Positions 5,969 to 6,029 of a DNA stretch of 6,029 bases are shown here, piece by piece (position 1 is the stretch's first letter; the number at the start of each line of letters is the position of its first letter). The DNA is from CAKQOE01 sp963627215 (GTDB taxonomy: Bacteria; Bacillota; Clostridia; Peptostreptococcales; Anaerovoracaceae), in the NCBI GenBank assembly GCA_963627215.1, contig CAVGAH010000117.1:1-6029 (forward strand), written 5' to 3'. The position numbers were made by a program, and so were the translations under genes. Below the pieces are notes generated by a model. That model saw nothing but the letters and a program-made list of their open reading frames with translations. It made no database searches and had not been told where the DNA came from.

Positions 5969-6029
5969 TAAATATCTTGCCTCTGCCGGTCAGAAATAAT
6001 GAATCTGCTTAAAATAATCATTTATGGTC

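Noticed and set aside
5969..6029. Promoter for polA in the leader at the window's right edge
   Set aside because: CATTAT and TATTTT resemble -10 boxes, but neither has a -35 match 16-18 bases upstream. The true promoter may lie outside the window.

Overview
The window looks like a piece of a moderate-GC Firmicutes (Clostridia) chromosome, most likely Lachnospiraceae-like. The reasons are a proofreading-dead, family A DNA polymerase I of the Gram-positive type, frequent use of the ATA isoleucine codon, purine-rich GGAGG-type ribosome binding sites, and a polA-coaE gene pair. The genus cannot be fixed from the sequence alone. Every gene I can support lies on the minus strand, so gene order reads from high to low coordinates.

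Layout in the direction of transcription: a short 72-base leader (6029-5958) leads into polA (5957-3093, DNA polymerase I). An A-rich 83-base gap follows, then coaE (3009-2356, dephospho-CoA kinase). A 58-base junction with dense GATC motifs and palindromes comes next, followed by a family 5 extracellular solute-binding lipoprotein gene (2297-645). Beyond it is a 220-base intergenic region (644-425). This holds a compact GC-rich, multi-hairpin element followed by an AT-rich tail, probably the end of the polA-coaE-lipoprotein unit. Next is a good sigma-A-type promoter that starts a second unit: a 125-residue protein of unknown function (424-47), and 15 bases further on the first ten codons of another gene that runs off the window (31-1).

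Functionally, polA and coaE are housekeeping genes: DNA repair and Okazaki-fragment processing, and the last step of coenzyme A synthesis. The lipoprotein resembles the peptide/nickel ABC-transporter binding subunits, but no permease or ATPase gene lies beside it here, so it is an orphan in this window. No tRNA, rRNA, CRISPR array, insertion sequence or phage gene was seen. I found no convincing new multi-gene system. The parts most worth a second look are the structured intergenic element at 557-627, the palindromic coaE-lipoprotein junction, and the unrecognised 125-residue protein.
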